DNA of 64,000 nt, from contig NZ_JAHLME010000001.1 of NCBI RefSeq assembly GCF_018919395.1, positions 248,001-312,000 on the forward strand. The letters are read 5' to 3'. The stretch is from Geomonas azotofigens. GTDB taxonomy: Bacteria; Desulfobacterota; Desulfuromonadia; Geobacterales; Geobacteraceae. The notes under the pieces were generated by a model. That model saw only the letters and a program-made list of their open reading frames with translations. It ran no database searches and was not told where the DNA came from. Below are positions 25,801 through 33,714 of the stretch, in pieces. The translations under genes and the position numbers were made by a program. Within the stretch, counting starts at the first letter, position 1. Each line of letters begins with the position of its first letter.

Positions 25801-26371
25801 CGTTGCGCGAGCCGCCGCTGGTCAGGTTATAGAGCTTGAGATCGAGCCCGTGCACCCCCTCCCCCTGCACCGTCAGCGCGCCCTTTCGCACCAGCAACTT
25901 GGCGATGACCGTCTCGGGGGCGGGCTTGGCCGGCTTCCTTGCGGCCAGCCTGCGCTGCAGTTCGCTGAAATTCCAGGCACTCGACCCGTTTTTCAAAAGG
26001 TTGATGCTGCCGCCGTCGATGCCGATGAGGTCGAAGCGCCGCCTCCCCCGCAAGAGGGCGAGCCAGTGCGGCTTGACCGCCACGGTGTCGGCCGCGACGA
26101 GGTCTGGTCCGGCAAAGCCCTTTGGGTTCATCAGCCTGACCCGTCTGAGCACGAGGGTTCGGCCCGAAAGCGAGACGGACTGCACGGTGAATGGCTGGTT
26201 GAGCGCGGAGGTTACCAGGCGGGAGATTTGTCGGGCGGGGAGCGGCGTGGCGAGGTAGATCTCCAGGAGAACATAGACGAGCAGGCAGACGCCAAGCAGG
26301 CCGGCGCCAACGAACGCCAGGATCCTGACCGGCCCCTCCGGAATTAAGTTTCTGCCGCCGACCTCTCTCAT
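22817..26371 (-). CDS. AsmA-superfamily intermembrane lipid transport protein, YdbH-like
   Basis: An 1184-residue protein with one N-terminal membrane anchor (about 16-40), then a very long periplasmic part of repeating beta-strands with the alternating polarity of AsmA-like bridges. The AsmA N-terminal pattern is visible ('LPARQISRLVTSALNQPFTV', 'FDLIGIDGGSINLL'). The C-terminal region ('GYISGRVDGVISFKG', 'DLTFNTLKIVNTNFFGVKDL') has the layout of the YdbH/AsmA C-terminal domain. The likely role is carrying phospholipid between inner and outer membranes. It lies 67 bases upstream of the YnbE-YdbL-like gene in the same order as E. coli ydbH-ynbE-ydbL. It is longer than E. coli YdbH (879). Confidence 0.8.
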   Translation of the reverse strand: MREVGGRNLIPEGPVRILAFVGAGLLGVCLLVYVLLEIYLATPLPARQISRLVTSALNQPFTVQSVSLSGRTLVLRRVRLMNPKGFAGPDLVAADTVAVKPHWLALLRGRRRFDLIGIDGGSINLLKNGSSAWNFSELQRRLAARKPAKPAPETVIAKLLVRKGALTVQGEGVHGLDLKLYNLTSGGSRNAQVELAFEDAGQNRYQLQGTARPGDQAAVDLTLSAPILSLGKVAALLKLKNPQPLDKAGGSLTVNAVLAKGELRSSGTFRFRDVLLPAARGSYPIAGTLQFNGSYILGEDRADLNEATLAIENVAQLHAEGSLTGVRKERRYALLFGVDQVDLALLNVLLTDEARRSLLLAGKLRCESLRLEGTGAGGVESAAGNLLLQDGSLSRKGELLVAGLSGQAALSRKGTGVAAVGTLSAAHGAGGAAIDALRLPFDVALSSRLKPVMMHSRGFSVRAFGIPVDGDLSYDLQRPEPLSATLRIAQTKLASLNPFLKRYNLQASTGTGAGTVALTGKRAQDLKLSGRIAVVDFSGTRGKEPIAIKDGAVSIEAWQQGGHRQASGEARLTGLTLASQHGDARFGYRVEDDKVTLDGVQARLGTARLVANRIAGRLPPPGTAAGRTPLLLELEGGALRQGDLELSGLSGRVRGSVVTAGTEKWLEGAAELSCRAVTMKSRPVGGAVLQANFAKAGGRAELTGSLLGGKLAAEASLRPFAPDAAVSFKASLQEGSAGQLAPFLPQTATIRPTGGYLELRCSGTYSGKKGLECRFDTKGRSMALAKNGKNTLSGASSFLSGSYSAGTLSIGEGLFSPGKGVALRARGQVAAAFSPKRRGTISLSLPDTPIDALVDATVNLMPTAIQEATLKGAITASGNLEFRDGRQLLEGRIDVQGGSVESAPQKLTVTGVEGRIPVSLDLSGKSAPQPTESREFSRANYPRLLGQLRTVPTAGEQLTVGKIVFGTLELGKLTLQLRASQGLMEIAPLRTTLYDGAVIGTGYLAVREKPTYRVDLLVNGLSLKQLCRSIPGVQGYISGRVDGVISFKGVGGGVAGTTGFVDLWAREGGGEKMLVSKEFLQRLAKQKLSGFFLSRDRDYDEAEIKATLQEGDLTFNTLKIVNTNFFGVKDLNVNIAPTQNRIALDHLLESIKEAAVRGKPATGEPPAGKVPAKSEPVPEFKWEE

Positions 26372-26466
26372 GTGCCCCCTTCCTTCGCAGCGTGAACTTT
26401 ACCCTGCTTCGCCGCTGCGGGCAAGGGAAGCATCCGGAAGTGCCGCGCCTTGGTTGCCCCGAAACG

Positions 26467-26496
26467 AAAAGGGGCACCCTCGCGGATGCCCCTTTT
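26467..26496. terminator. Intrinsic terminator after the GAPDH gene
   Basis: An AAAAGGGGCA/TGCCCCTTTT stem with a ten-base loop and T-rich sequence on the minus-strand side. Confidence 0.8.
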
Positions 26497-26526
26497 CCTG
26501 TCCTTCTTATTTTTACCTGCGGGAAA

Positions 26527-27972
26527 CTAGGCCGGCAGCGCCGGGAGTTCCAGGCCCGCCATCTTCTGGACCATGCGCACGACCTGACAGCTGTAGCCGA
26601 ACTCGTTGTCGTACCAGACGTAGAGCACGCAGCGGTTCCCCTGGACGATGGTGGCCAGGGAATCGACTACGCCGGCGTGGCGCGAACCGACGAAGTCGCT
26701 GGAGACGACGTCCGGGGAGTTGGTGTAGTCGATCTGGTTCTGCAGCGGCGAATCGAGGGAGATGGCGCGCAGGTAGCTGTTCAGCGTTGCCACGTCGGTC
26801 TCGGTGCCAAGCTGCAGGTTCAGGATCGCCAGCGAGACGTTCGGAGTCGGCACGCGGATGGCGTTACCGGTCAGCTTGCCGGTCAGCTCCGGAAGCACCT
26901 TGGCCACGGCCTTGGCGGCGCCGGTCTCGGTGATAACCATGTTGAGCGGGGCGCTCCGCCCGCGGCGGTCGGCCTTGTGGTAGTTGTCGATCAGGTTCTG
27001 GTCGTTGGTGTAGGAGTGGCAGGTCTCGACGTGACCGCTCACGATGCCGAACTTGTCGCTGACCGCCTTCAGCACCGGGACGATGGCGTTGGTGGTGCAG
27101 CTCGCCGCGGAGAAGATGGTCTCTTCCGGGACGATCAGCTCGTTGTTGATGCCGGATACCACGTTGGGGATGTCACCCTTGCCGGGAGCGGTGAGGAGCA
27201 CCTGGGAGACGCCGGGGGACTTCAGGTGGCGGCCGAGCCCTTCACGGTCGCGCCACTTGCCGGTGTTGTCGATGACGATGGCGTTGTTGATGCCGTACTG
27301 GGTGTAGTCGACGTTTTCCGGGGCGTCCGAGTAGATGATGCGGATCATGTTGCCGTTGGCGATGATCGCGTTCTCTTCCTCGTCGATGGTGATGATGCCG
27401 TTGAAGGGGCCGTGCACGGAATCGCGGCGCAGCAGGCTCGCCCTCTTGACCAGGTCATCGGGGCCGCCCTTGCGCACGACGGCGGCGCGCAGACGGAGCT
27501 TCTCGCCGCTGCCTGACTTCTCGACCAGGATGCGGGCGAGCAGGCGGCCGATGCGGCCGAAACCGTAGAGGACGATGTCCTGCGGCTCGTCGAGCAGCGA
27601 GGTGCGGCCGGTGTTGACCGAAGCGAGTTCGCTGGCGACGAAGTCGTCGATGGAGACCTTGTCCCGCACCGCGTCATAGCGGACCGCGAGCTTGCCCAGG
27701 TCGATACGCGCCGGCGCCAGGTCCAGCTTGGCGAGGGCTTCCAGGACCGGGAACGTCTCCTGGACGGTCAGCTCGCCGTCGAGGATCAGACGAGCGAAAC
27801 GATGCGCCTTGAGGATCTCGATGGTCGGGCTGTTTACCAGGGAGCGGCCGTACACCGTGGTGACGATGTTGTTGTCGCGGTAAAGATGGCCGATGATCGC
27901 GAGCATGCGCTCGGCAAGCTCCTCATGGCCCTGCCATTCCTTCAAATAAGCTTCCTGTTTCTCAATCTTCAT
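26527..27972 (-). CDS. Glyceraldehyde-3-phosphate dehydrogenase, long form
   Basis: A 481-residue protein. An N-terminal helical extension (about 130 residues) precedes a complete GAPDH: the NAD-binding 'IVLYGFGRIGRLLARIL' at about 135-151, the catalytic cysteine C292 in 'SAASCTTNAIVP', and 'YDNEFGYSCQVVRM' near the end. This long form is known in several Proteobacteria and is longer than the usual 335. Whether it works in glycolysis, gluconeogenesis or as a GapB-type enzyme cannot be told. The start at 27972 has GGGACGGA before it. An in-frame start 33 codons upstream lacks support. Confidence 0.9.
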   Translation of the reverse strand: MKIEKQEAYLKEWQGHEELAERMLAIIGHLYRDNNIVTTVYGRSLVNSPTIEILKAHRFARLILDGELTVQETFPVLEALAKLDLAPARIDLGKLAVRYDAVRDKVSIDDFVASELASVNTGRTSLLDEPQDIVLYGFGRIGRLLARILVEKSGSGEKLRLRAAVVRKGGPDDLVKRASLLRRDSVHGPFNGIITIDEEENAIIANGNMIRIIYSDAPENVDYTQYGINNAIVIDNTGKWRDREGLGRHLKSPGVSQVLLTAPGKGDIPNVVSGINNELIVPEETIFSAASCTTNAIVPVLKAVSDKFGIVSGHVETCHSYTNDQNLIDNYHKADRRGRSAPLNMVITETGAAKAVAKVLPELTGKLTGNAIRVPTPNVSLAILNLQLGTETDVATLNSYLRAISLDSPLQNQIDYTNSPDVVSSDFVGSRHAGVVDSLATIVQGNRCVLYVWYDNEFGYSCQVVRMVQKMAGLELPALPA

Positions 27973-28414
27973 AGTTCCGTCCCTTCGCAGAAAATAACAC
28001 CGGACACTTCGAGGCGCCTCCGGCGCAAAACCCAGCGTACAAAACGGCCGACGCGCCACTGTCAATTGCACACCAAGGCATCGCCTAAGTACACCGAATC
28101 ATTTCGCGATTGACAGAACGACAGCAGCAGGAACGGCCAAAACGCCCGCATACTACAGTATTTTTGTGATGTAAACAATTGAAACTTCAAAGAGATGCAC
28201 AAGTAATGTTTTTGTTAATTATTACTGGCCAATAATACTCCAGCACATGCCGCGCTGGCATTTTGTGCGACCACAACCTTTGCGCCGGACGCCGTTATCG
28301 TGTTATCCTTGCCAGTCGCCGCTGCCGCCGCCGGTGCGCCCCCCATCCCGGCCCAGGTCCGCGGCGGGCACGACACCCCGGCGCAACGGGGTAAAATCCT
28401 TACTCGGAACCGCC
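27973..28414. other. Divergent promoter region, no gene seen
   Basis: An AT-rich centre (28130-28250). A minus-strand TTGACA (complement of 28058-28063) could serve the GAPDH gene. Plus-strand TTGCGC-N17-TTATCC (28278-28306) is a weak candidate for the DUF486 gene. No coding frame here looks real. Confidence 0.4.
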
Positions 28415-28744
28415 ATGAGAACCATCGTACTGTTGATCCTTTCCAACGTCTTCATGACCTTTGCCTGGTATGCCCACCTGAAGGACCTGCGCGGCGCGCC
28501 GGTCTACGTCGCCATCCTGGCGAGCTGGGGCATCGCCCTCTTCGAGTACATGCTCCAGGTGCCGGCGAACCGCGCCGGCTTCGGAACCTTTAGCCTGGGA
28601 CAATTAAAGATCATGCAGGAAGTGATCACCCTCTCGGTCTTCGTCCCCTTCGCCGTCTTTTACATGGGACAACCGCTCAAGCTGGACTATCTCTGGGCGG
28701 GCCTCTGCATGGCGGGGGCCGTCTTCTTCATCTTTCGCGGGTAA
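28415..28744 (+). CDS. DMT-superfamily small membrane protein (DUF486)
   Basis: A 109-residue protein with four hydrophobic helices. 'LLILSNVFMTFAWYAHLK', 'SWGIALFEYMLQVPANR' and 'LKIMQEVITLSVFVPFAVFY' are the conserved blocks of DUF486. The family resembles half-size drug/metabolite transporters and probably works as a dimer, with unknown substrate. The ATG at 28415 is the first with the conserved N-terminus. The gene is followed 14 bases later by another small membrane protein gene. Confidence 0.85.
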   Translation: MRTIVLLILSNVFMTFAWYAHLKDLRGAPVYVAILASWGIALFEYMLQVPANRAGFGTFSLGQLKIMQEVITLSVFVPFAVFYMGQPLKLDYLWAGLCMAGAVFFIFRG

Positions 28745-28758
28745 CGGAGGCGCTGCGG

Positions 28759-29235
28759 ATGGCGACAAGGGGAAAGACGAAGCGGGGAGGGCTGCACGTG
28801 GTGGCGCTCTTCGAGGCCTTGAAGGGGGCTGTGGTCCTTCTGGCCGGCTGCGGTGTGCTGACGCTGGTGCACAAGGACCTGCACGAGATCGCGGTGCGGC
28901 TGGTGCGGGTGCTGCACATGAACCCCGCACGGCGCTACCCGGGTATCTTCATCGACGCCGCCAACCGCGTCACCGATCTGCAGCTCTGGATGCTGGCGCT
29001 GTCCGCGTTGGCCTACGCGACGGTGCGCCTGGTGGAGGCGTACGGGCTGTGGCAGGGAAGAACGTGGGCCGAATGGTTCGGCTTTCTCTCCGGGGCGGTC
29101 TACCTGCCGCTGGAGCTGTTCGAGATCTGGCGCAAACCCGATTGGGCCCGCACCGTGGTGTTCCTGGTCAACCTGGGCGTGGTCAGCTACCTTGGCTACG
29201 TTCTGAAGCGCTCCGGCCGATCCCGCCGCGGCTAG
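28759..29235 (+). CDS. DUF2127 membrane protein
   Basis: A 158-residue protein with about four membrane helices (17-37, 74-96, 110-122, 132-150). 'ALFEALKGAVVLLAGCGVLT', 'HKDLHEIAVRLVRVLHMNP' and 'EAYGLWQGRTWAEWFGFLSG' match DUF2127, a family of unknown function. It probably forms a transcript with the DUF486 gene. Its end overlaps the convergent sugar isomerase gene by four bases, and no terminator lies between them. Confidence 0.82.
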   Translation: MATRGKTKRGGLHVVALFEALKGAVVLLAGCGVLTLVHKDLHEIAVRLVRVLHMNPARRYPGIFIDAANRVTDLQLWMLALSALAYATVRLVEAYGLWQGRTWAEWFGFLSGAVYLPLELFEIWRKPDWARTVVFLVNLGVVSYLGYVLKRSGRSRRG

Positions 29236-30002
29236 GCAAGGTAGGGCCCAAGGACCTGCAGCGAGCTCTCCAGGTGCGGCCTGCTGTGCGACTCGATGGT
29301 GTAGGCGGCGTCCGGCGCGTATTTCTCCATCAGCTTGAAGAACCGCGCGAAGTCGATGGCGCCTTCTCCCGGGGGTGCGTGGTCGTCCTTGGTGCCGCTG
29401 TTGTCATGGATATGCACCTCCCGGATCCACCCCCCCAGCGCCTCGAACCACTCTTCCATCCCCACCTGCTTGAACAGGTTCCAGTGTCCCACGTCGAAAC
29501 AGTGCCCGAAAGACTGATCCTGCACCGCCTCGAACAACGCCTTCAGGGTCGACGGCTCCTCCTCGAAGATGTTCTCCACCGCGACCACCGTCCCGATCGA
29601 CCGGGTCCGCTGCAAGACCTCGCGCCACGCGGCGACGCTCAGCTCGAGCCACTGTCCCTGCGCCTCGCCGTAGCGCCAGCGATCGAAACCGGGGTGGAAC
29701 ACCATGACCTCCGGGCGCAGGATCGCGGCGGCGTCCAGCACCTGCCCGAAGCGATGCATGGTCGCGTCGCGCAGCATCCGCTCCAGCGAACCGGGGTTCA
29801 GGTCCATGAACGGGGCGTGGATGGTGCAGGAAAGCCCCTCCCCGTTGAGCGCCCGGGCGGTTTCCGCCAACAGCGCCGGTGTGGCGGCGTCGAGCGCATC
29901 CGCGGAGAGATAGATCTCGGGGTTCAGCTTGCGCTCCAGGATGAACGGGAGATGCTCCTCGATCTGGCTGTACGGGACGTGAACGAAAACTCTTTTACTC
30001 AT
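29232..30002 (-). CDS. Sugar phosphate isomerase/epimerase-like TIM barrel protein
   Basis: A 256-residue xylose-isomerase-like TIM barrel (AP endonuclease 2 superfamily). Metal-ligand candidates are seen in 'MVFHPGFDRW', 'VVAVENIFEE', 'HCFDVGHWNLF' and 'EVHIHDNSG'. The substrate is unknown. It overlaps the K+ channel gene by eight bases, so it is probably translated from the same message, although a functional link is not obvious. Confidence 0.8.
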   Translation of the reverse strand: MSKRVFVHVPYSQIEEHLPFILERKLNPEIYLSADALDAATPALLAETARALNGEGLSCTIHAPFMDLNPGSLERMLRDATMHRFGQVLDAAAILRPEVMVFHPGFDRWRYGEAQGQWLELSVAAWREVLQRTRSIGTVVAVENIFEEEPSTLKALFEAVQDQSFGHCFDVGHWNLFKQVGMEEWFEALGGWIREVHIHDNSGTKDDHAPPGEGAIDFARFFKLMEKYAPDAAYTIESHSRPHLESSLQVLGPYLA

Positions 30003-31047
30003 CTTTTTTCCTGTGCTTTTTGATCAGTTCCTCGGCGCAGCTGTCGCAGCGGACCAGCTGGTCCAGCTTCTCTATCGCCGCCGGTTCTCCCAGCACGATC
30101 AGCGTGTCATGCCCCTCGATCTTGGTGTGGGATTCCGGATTGAAGACCATCTTGCCGCTCTGCTTTTTCACCCCGACGATGATCACGCCGGTCTCCTTAC
30201 GGAAGCCGGAGCTGGCCAGGGTCTCACCGATGAAACCGGTATGCGGAGGAATCAGGATCTCCTCCATCTGTAGTTCCATGTGCTCCCGGCCGGTGGCGAT
30301 CTCGATGAAATCCACGACAGTGGGGCGCAGGATCGCCTGGGCCATCCTGGAGCCGCCGATCAGGTAGGGCGACACCACCTTGTTGGCACCGGCCCGCTTC
30401 AGCTTGATCTCGCTCCCCTCCTCCCCGGCGCGCGCCAGTATGAAGAGGTCGGGGTTGAGCCCCCGCGCCGTCAGGGTGATGTAGACGTTCTCGGTATCGG
30501 AGGTGACCACCGAGATGAGACCCTTGGCCTTCTTGATGCCCGCCCTCAGGAGCACGTCGTCGATGGTGGCGTCCCCCGGCAGGAACAGGTAGCCGTGACC
30601 GTCCTGCTCCATCTGGGCGATCATCTCGATGTCCTTCTCCACCACCACGAAGGGAAGCGGTTTGGCCGCGAATTCCTTGCAGATCAGCGAGCCGATGCGC
30701 CCGAAACCGCAGATGATGTAGTGCCCGTCCAGGGCGGCAATCGCCTTTTCCACCTTTTTCCTCCCGATGATGCGCTGGAACTGCCCCTCGAACATGATCT
30801 GGGCCAGGCTGCCGACGATGTAGCCGATGACGCCGACCCCGAAGAAGATCAGCATCATGGTGAAGACCTTACCGACATGGCTCAAGTCATGGACTTCGCG
30901 GAATCCCACGGTGCCCAGGGTGATCACCGTCATGTACAGGGCGTCGAGCAGGCTCCACCCCTCGAGCGTCATGTACCCGCAGGTCCCGACGGTGAGCAGT
31001 AGCAGCAGCACACAAATTGAGATCTTGAAATGGCGTACCGGGTCCAT
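29995..31047 (-). CDS. Two-helix potassium channel with RCK (TrkA-N/TrkA-C) domains
   Basis: A 350-residue protein. TM1 is at about 7-27, a pore loop at 40-49, TM2 at about 62-85, then a TrkA-N Rossmann domain ('HYIICGFGRIGSLIC', about 109-123) and a TrkA-C domain (about 240-330). This is the MthK-type architecture of ligand-gated K+ channels. The selectivity filter reads T-L-G-T-V-G-F, not the common T-V-G-Y-G, though such variants occur in prokaryotic two-helix channels. An extra C-terminal pair of cysteines (CDSCAEEL) is present. GGGAG precedes the ATG. Confidence 0.88.
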   Translation of the reverse strand: MDPVRHFKISICVLLLLLTVGTCGYMTLEGWSLLDALYMTVITLGTVGFREVHDLSHVGKVFTMMLIFFGVGVIGYIVGSLAQIMFEGQFQRIIGRKKVEKAIAALDGHYIICGFGRIGSLICKEFAAKPLPFVVVEKDIEMIAQMEQDGHGYLFLPGDATIDDVLLRAGIKKAKGLISVVTSDTENVYITLTARGLNPDLFILARAGEEGSEIKLKRAGANKVVSPYLIGGSRMAQAILRPTVVDFIEIATGREHMELQMEEILIPPHTGFIGETLASSGFRKETGVIIVGVKKQSGKMVFNPESHTKIEGHDTLIVLGEPAAIEKLDQLVRCDSCAEELIKKHRKKDE

Positions 31048-31140
31048 AGCTAAACTCCCTCAGCGTCGCAACATACAGACCACAAAGGGAGATTACAAGC
31101 TTTTTCATGTGCAATCCCAGAATTTCAAAGAGGGAAGTTC

Positions 31141-31168
31141 TTGACAATCTTTGGATACTGTATACAAT
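31141..31168 (+). promoter_or_regulatory. Sigma-70 promoter and possible autoregulatory operator of the GntR gene
   Basis: TTGACA (31141-31146), 16-base spacer, TACAAT (31163-31168). A GTATAC-centred palindrome (ACTGTATACAAT) overlaps the -10 box and resembles operators of FCD-type GntR regulators, suggesting self-repression. Confidence 0.65.
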
Positions 31169-31192
31169 ACGGCGATCATTGAAGGGGGCCGC

Positions 31193-31885
31193 ATGAAGAA
31201 GAACGTTGAGAAGCACCTTACCCTTAGGGAACGGATACTTGAGACGATCCGTGACGCCATCATGTCGGGAGCCCTCAAGCCGGGAGAGAAGGTAGCTGAG
31301 CCCGAACTTGCAGCCCGCTTCGGCATCAGCCGCACCCCGATCCGGGAAGCATTCCGGCAGTTGGAATCCGAAGGGTACCTCTCCGTCATACCGCGCAAGG
31401 GAGCGCTGGTCGCCAGTTTCTCCGCGAAAGACGTTGAAGAGTTCTACGCCATCAAGAGCATCCTCGAAGGATACGCCGCCCGCAAGGCGTGCAGCCTGCT
31501 CAGCACCAGGGAAATCAACAAGCTGGAAGCGATCAACGAGAAGCTGCGCGAGATCGCGGCGGAAGGGGATGTGCGCCACTTCTTCAAGGTGCACAACAGC
31601 TTTCACGACCTGTTCATCAAGGGGGCCGGCAACGACAAGCTGCACGACATGATCGCCCAGTTGCTCAAGAAGTTCCAGCGGCTGCGCCTGGCCTCCCTCA
31701 TGAAGCCGGGCCGGATGCAGCTTTCGGTGGAGGAGCACGAGAAGATCATCGAGGCGTTCCGCAAGCGCGATCCGGTCATGGCCGAAATGCTGGTGCAGAA
31801 AAACGCCGAGTACGGCGGCAAGGTCCTCATCGAGGAAGACACCGCCGCTGCCGACGCCTGGACCAGCAAAGGTCTCGATCTCTGA
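31193..31885 (+). CDS. GntR-family transcriptional regulator, FCD type
   Basis: A 230-residue protein. An N-terminal winged helix-turn-helix (about 8-75, 'SRTPIREAFRQLESEGY') is followed by an all-helical FCD ligand domain with the metal-binding histidine pattern ('HNSFHDLF', 'EEHEKIIEAF'). FCD regulators usually respond to organic acids or sugar acids. No catabolic gene is adjacent, so its targets are unknown. ATG 31193 is chosen, with GAAGGGGG upstream; an ATG 14 codons earlier lies inside the -10/operator region. Confidence 0.88.
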   Translation: MKKNVEKHLTLRERILETIRDAIMSGALKPGEKVAEPELAARFGISRTPIREAFRQLESEGYLSVIPRKGALVASFSAKDVEEFYAIKSILEGYAARKACSLLSTREINKLEAINEKLREIAAEGDVRHFFKVHNSFHDLFIKGAGNDKLHDMIAQLLKKFQRLRLASLMKPGRMQLSVEEHEKIIEAFRKRDPVMAEMLVQKNAEYGGKVLIEEDTAAADAWTSKGLDL

Positions 31886-31892
31886 AAGTAAA

Positions 31893-31927
31893 AGAAGGCC
31901 TCGCGCCCCTCAGGGTGCGGGGCCTTT
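31893..31927 (+). terminator. Intrinsic terminator of the GntR gene
   Basis: AAGGCC...GGCCTTT stem with internal GC/GC and CCC/GGG pairing. The remaining 31928-32191 stretch up to selA holds nothing I can recognise. Confidence 0.75.
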
Positions 31928-32191
31928 CATTTCGGCCTCCTCCGGCTCGGACCCGCGCCGGCTTCGCCGCGCCGCTTCTGTTTTCACGCCTGCCCTCTCC
32001 TGCTCCCCCAGCCGTGCCCGCCATCCATCGTCAACTTGATGCAACCCGTTGCAGCGCCTTTCGTTGTCCATTGTCAATTGTCCATGGGCAACAGCCTCTT
32101 CATTCCCCCCTCAACCTGTGGTTTTTCTTTGCCTCATGGCTCACTTTGCGTTAAATTAGCCCGTTGCCATTTCATTGGACAGGGAGGCGCC

Positions 32192-33580
32192 GTGCAGCAG
32201 TTGAAAATGATCCCGAAAGTGGACCGGGTACTGGAATGGGAGGCGGTGCGTGCGCTCCTGGCCGGCCATCCGAGGGAGCTGGTCCTCAAGGCGGTCCGCC
32301 TGGTCCTCGATCAGCTTCGCGCTGGCGCTCGTGCCGGCGGCCTGAGCGACGCCGCCTTCGCCGAAACCGCGGTCTGCGCCGAGGTGGCGCGCGAGCTGCG
32401 GCTGTTGACCCAGCCGAGCCTGAAACGGGTGATCAACGGTTCCGGCATCGTGATTCACACCAACCTCGGGCGCTCCATCCTCCCCGAGGCGGCGCGCGAG
32501 GCGCTGAACACGATCGCCTTTTCCTACTCGAACCTTGAATTCAACCTCGACGAAGGAGTGCGCGGCAGCCGTTACAGCCATGTCGAGGACCTCTTGTGCG
32601 AACTGACCGGCGCCGAGGCCGCCATCGTGGTGAACAACAACGCCGCCGCGGTCCTCCTCACCCTGAGCGCCATGGCGGCCGGGCGCGAGGCCGTGGTGTC
32701 GCGCGGCGAACTGGTGGAGATCGGCGGTTCCTTCCGCATCCCCGAGGTCATGAAACTTTCCGGCGTGACCCTGAAGGAGGTCGGCACCACCAACCGTACC
32801 CATGCCAAGGATTACCTCGGCGCGGTCAACGAAAACACCGCCGTCTTCCTCAAGGTGCACTGCAGCAACTTCGCCGTGCTCGGCTTCACCAAGGAGGTCA
32901 CCGCCGAGGAGATGGTCGAACTCGGCAAGCAGGCGGGCGTGCCGGTGCTGGCCGACATGGGGAGCGGCAACCTGGTCGATCTTTCCAACCGCCTCCCCTG
33001 CCCCGAGCCCACGGTCCAGGATTTCGTCCGCGCCGGCGTCGACGTGATCACCTTCAGCGGCGACAAGCTCCTGGGCGGCCCGCAGGCGGGCATCATCGTG
33101 GGCAAGAAGCCGTTCATCGAGGCGATGAAGAAGCACCAGTTGCTGCGCGCGCTCAGGATGGACAAGCTCACCCTGGCCAGCCTGGAGGCGACGCTCGCCC
33201 TGTACCGCGACGAGATGGTGGCGCTCAAGGAAGTGCCGACGCTGCGCATGCTGACCGCGACCCTTCCCGAGCTCACCGCGCGGGCCAGGAAGATCGCCGG
33301 CAGGCTGCGGCGCCGCACGCCCGACGCCGTCAGCTTCAAACTGAGCGAGGGGTTCTCGCAGGCCGGCGGCGGGACGCTGCCGCTTTTGAACCTCCCCACC
33401 ATGCTGATCGAGGTCGCGGTCGAGGGTCTCAGCCCCAACGACATCGAGGCGAGGCTGCGCGGCATGGAGATTCCCGTCATCGGGCGCATCAACAAGAACG
33501 CTTTCCTGCTCGACCCGAGGACCCTGCAGGACGCCGACCTCGACGACCTGGCCGCCGCACTGAGCGCCCTGGCCGCCTGA
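32192..33580 (+). CDS. selA: L-seryl-tRNA(Sec) selenium transferase
   Basis: A 462-residue PLP enzyme converting Ser-tRNA(Sec) to Sec-tRNA(Sec) with selenophosphate. 'NGSGIVIHTNLGRSIL' and the PLP-lysine site 'TFSGDKLLGGPQAGIIVG' (K292) are diagnostic, and the length fits (about 460). It starts with GTG supported by GGGAGG. The open frame upstream to 32036 is non-coding in character. Its presence implies that the organism makes selenoproteins, but I saw no SelB, SelC or selenoprotein gene in the window. Confidence 0.95.
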   Translation: MQQLKMIPKVDRVLEWEAVRALLAGHPRELVLKAVRLVLDQLRAGARAGGLSDAAFAETAVCAEVARELRLLTQPSLKRVINGSGIVIHTNLGRSILPEAAREALNTIAFSYSNLEFNLDEGVRGSRYSHVEDLLCELTGAEAAIVVNNNAAAVLLTLSAMAAGREAVVSRGELVEIGGSFRIPEVMKLSGVTLKEVGTTNRTHAKDYLGAVNENTAVFLKVHCSNFAVLGFTKEVTAEEMVELGKQAGVPVLADMGSGNLVDLSNRLPCPEPTVQDFVRAGVDVITFSGDKLLGGPQAGIIVGKKPFIEAMKKHQLLRALRMDKLTLASLEATLALYRDEMVALKEVPTLRMLTATLPELTARARKIAGRLRRRTPDAVSFKLSEGFSQAGGGTLPLLNLPTMLIEVAVEGLSPNDIEARLRGMEIPVIGRINKNAFLLDPRTLQDADLDDLAAALSALAA

Positions 33581-33714
33581 CGCCTCCTTCTGTCTGACCG
33601 CCGAGCACATCGCGACAGCGCCAACTTTGGTGATATTTAACTGGTTTTTTCACAGCCAAACTGTATAATTCGGCGATTTCCCCCTTGGGGACGCCCGTTC
33701 TTTTAGAGGTGACT

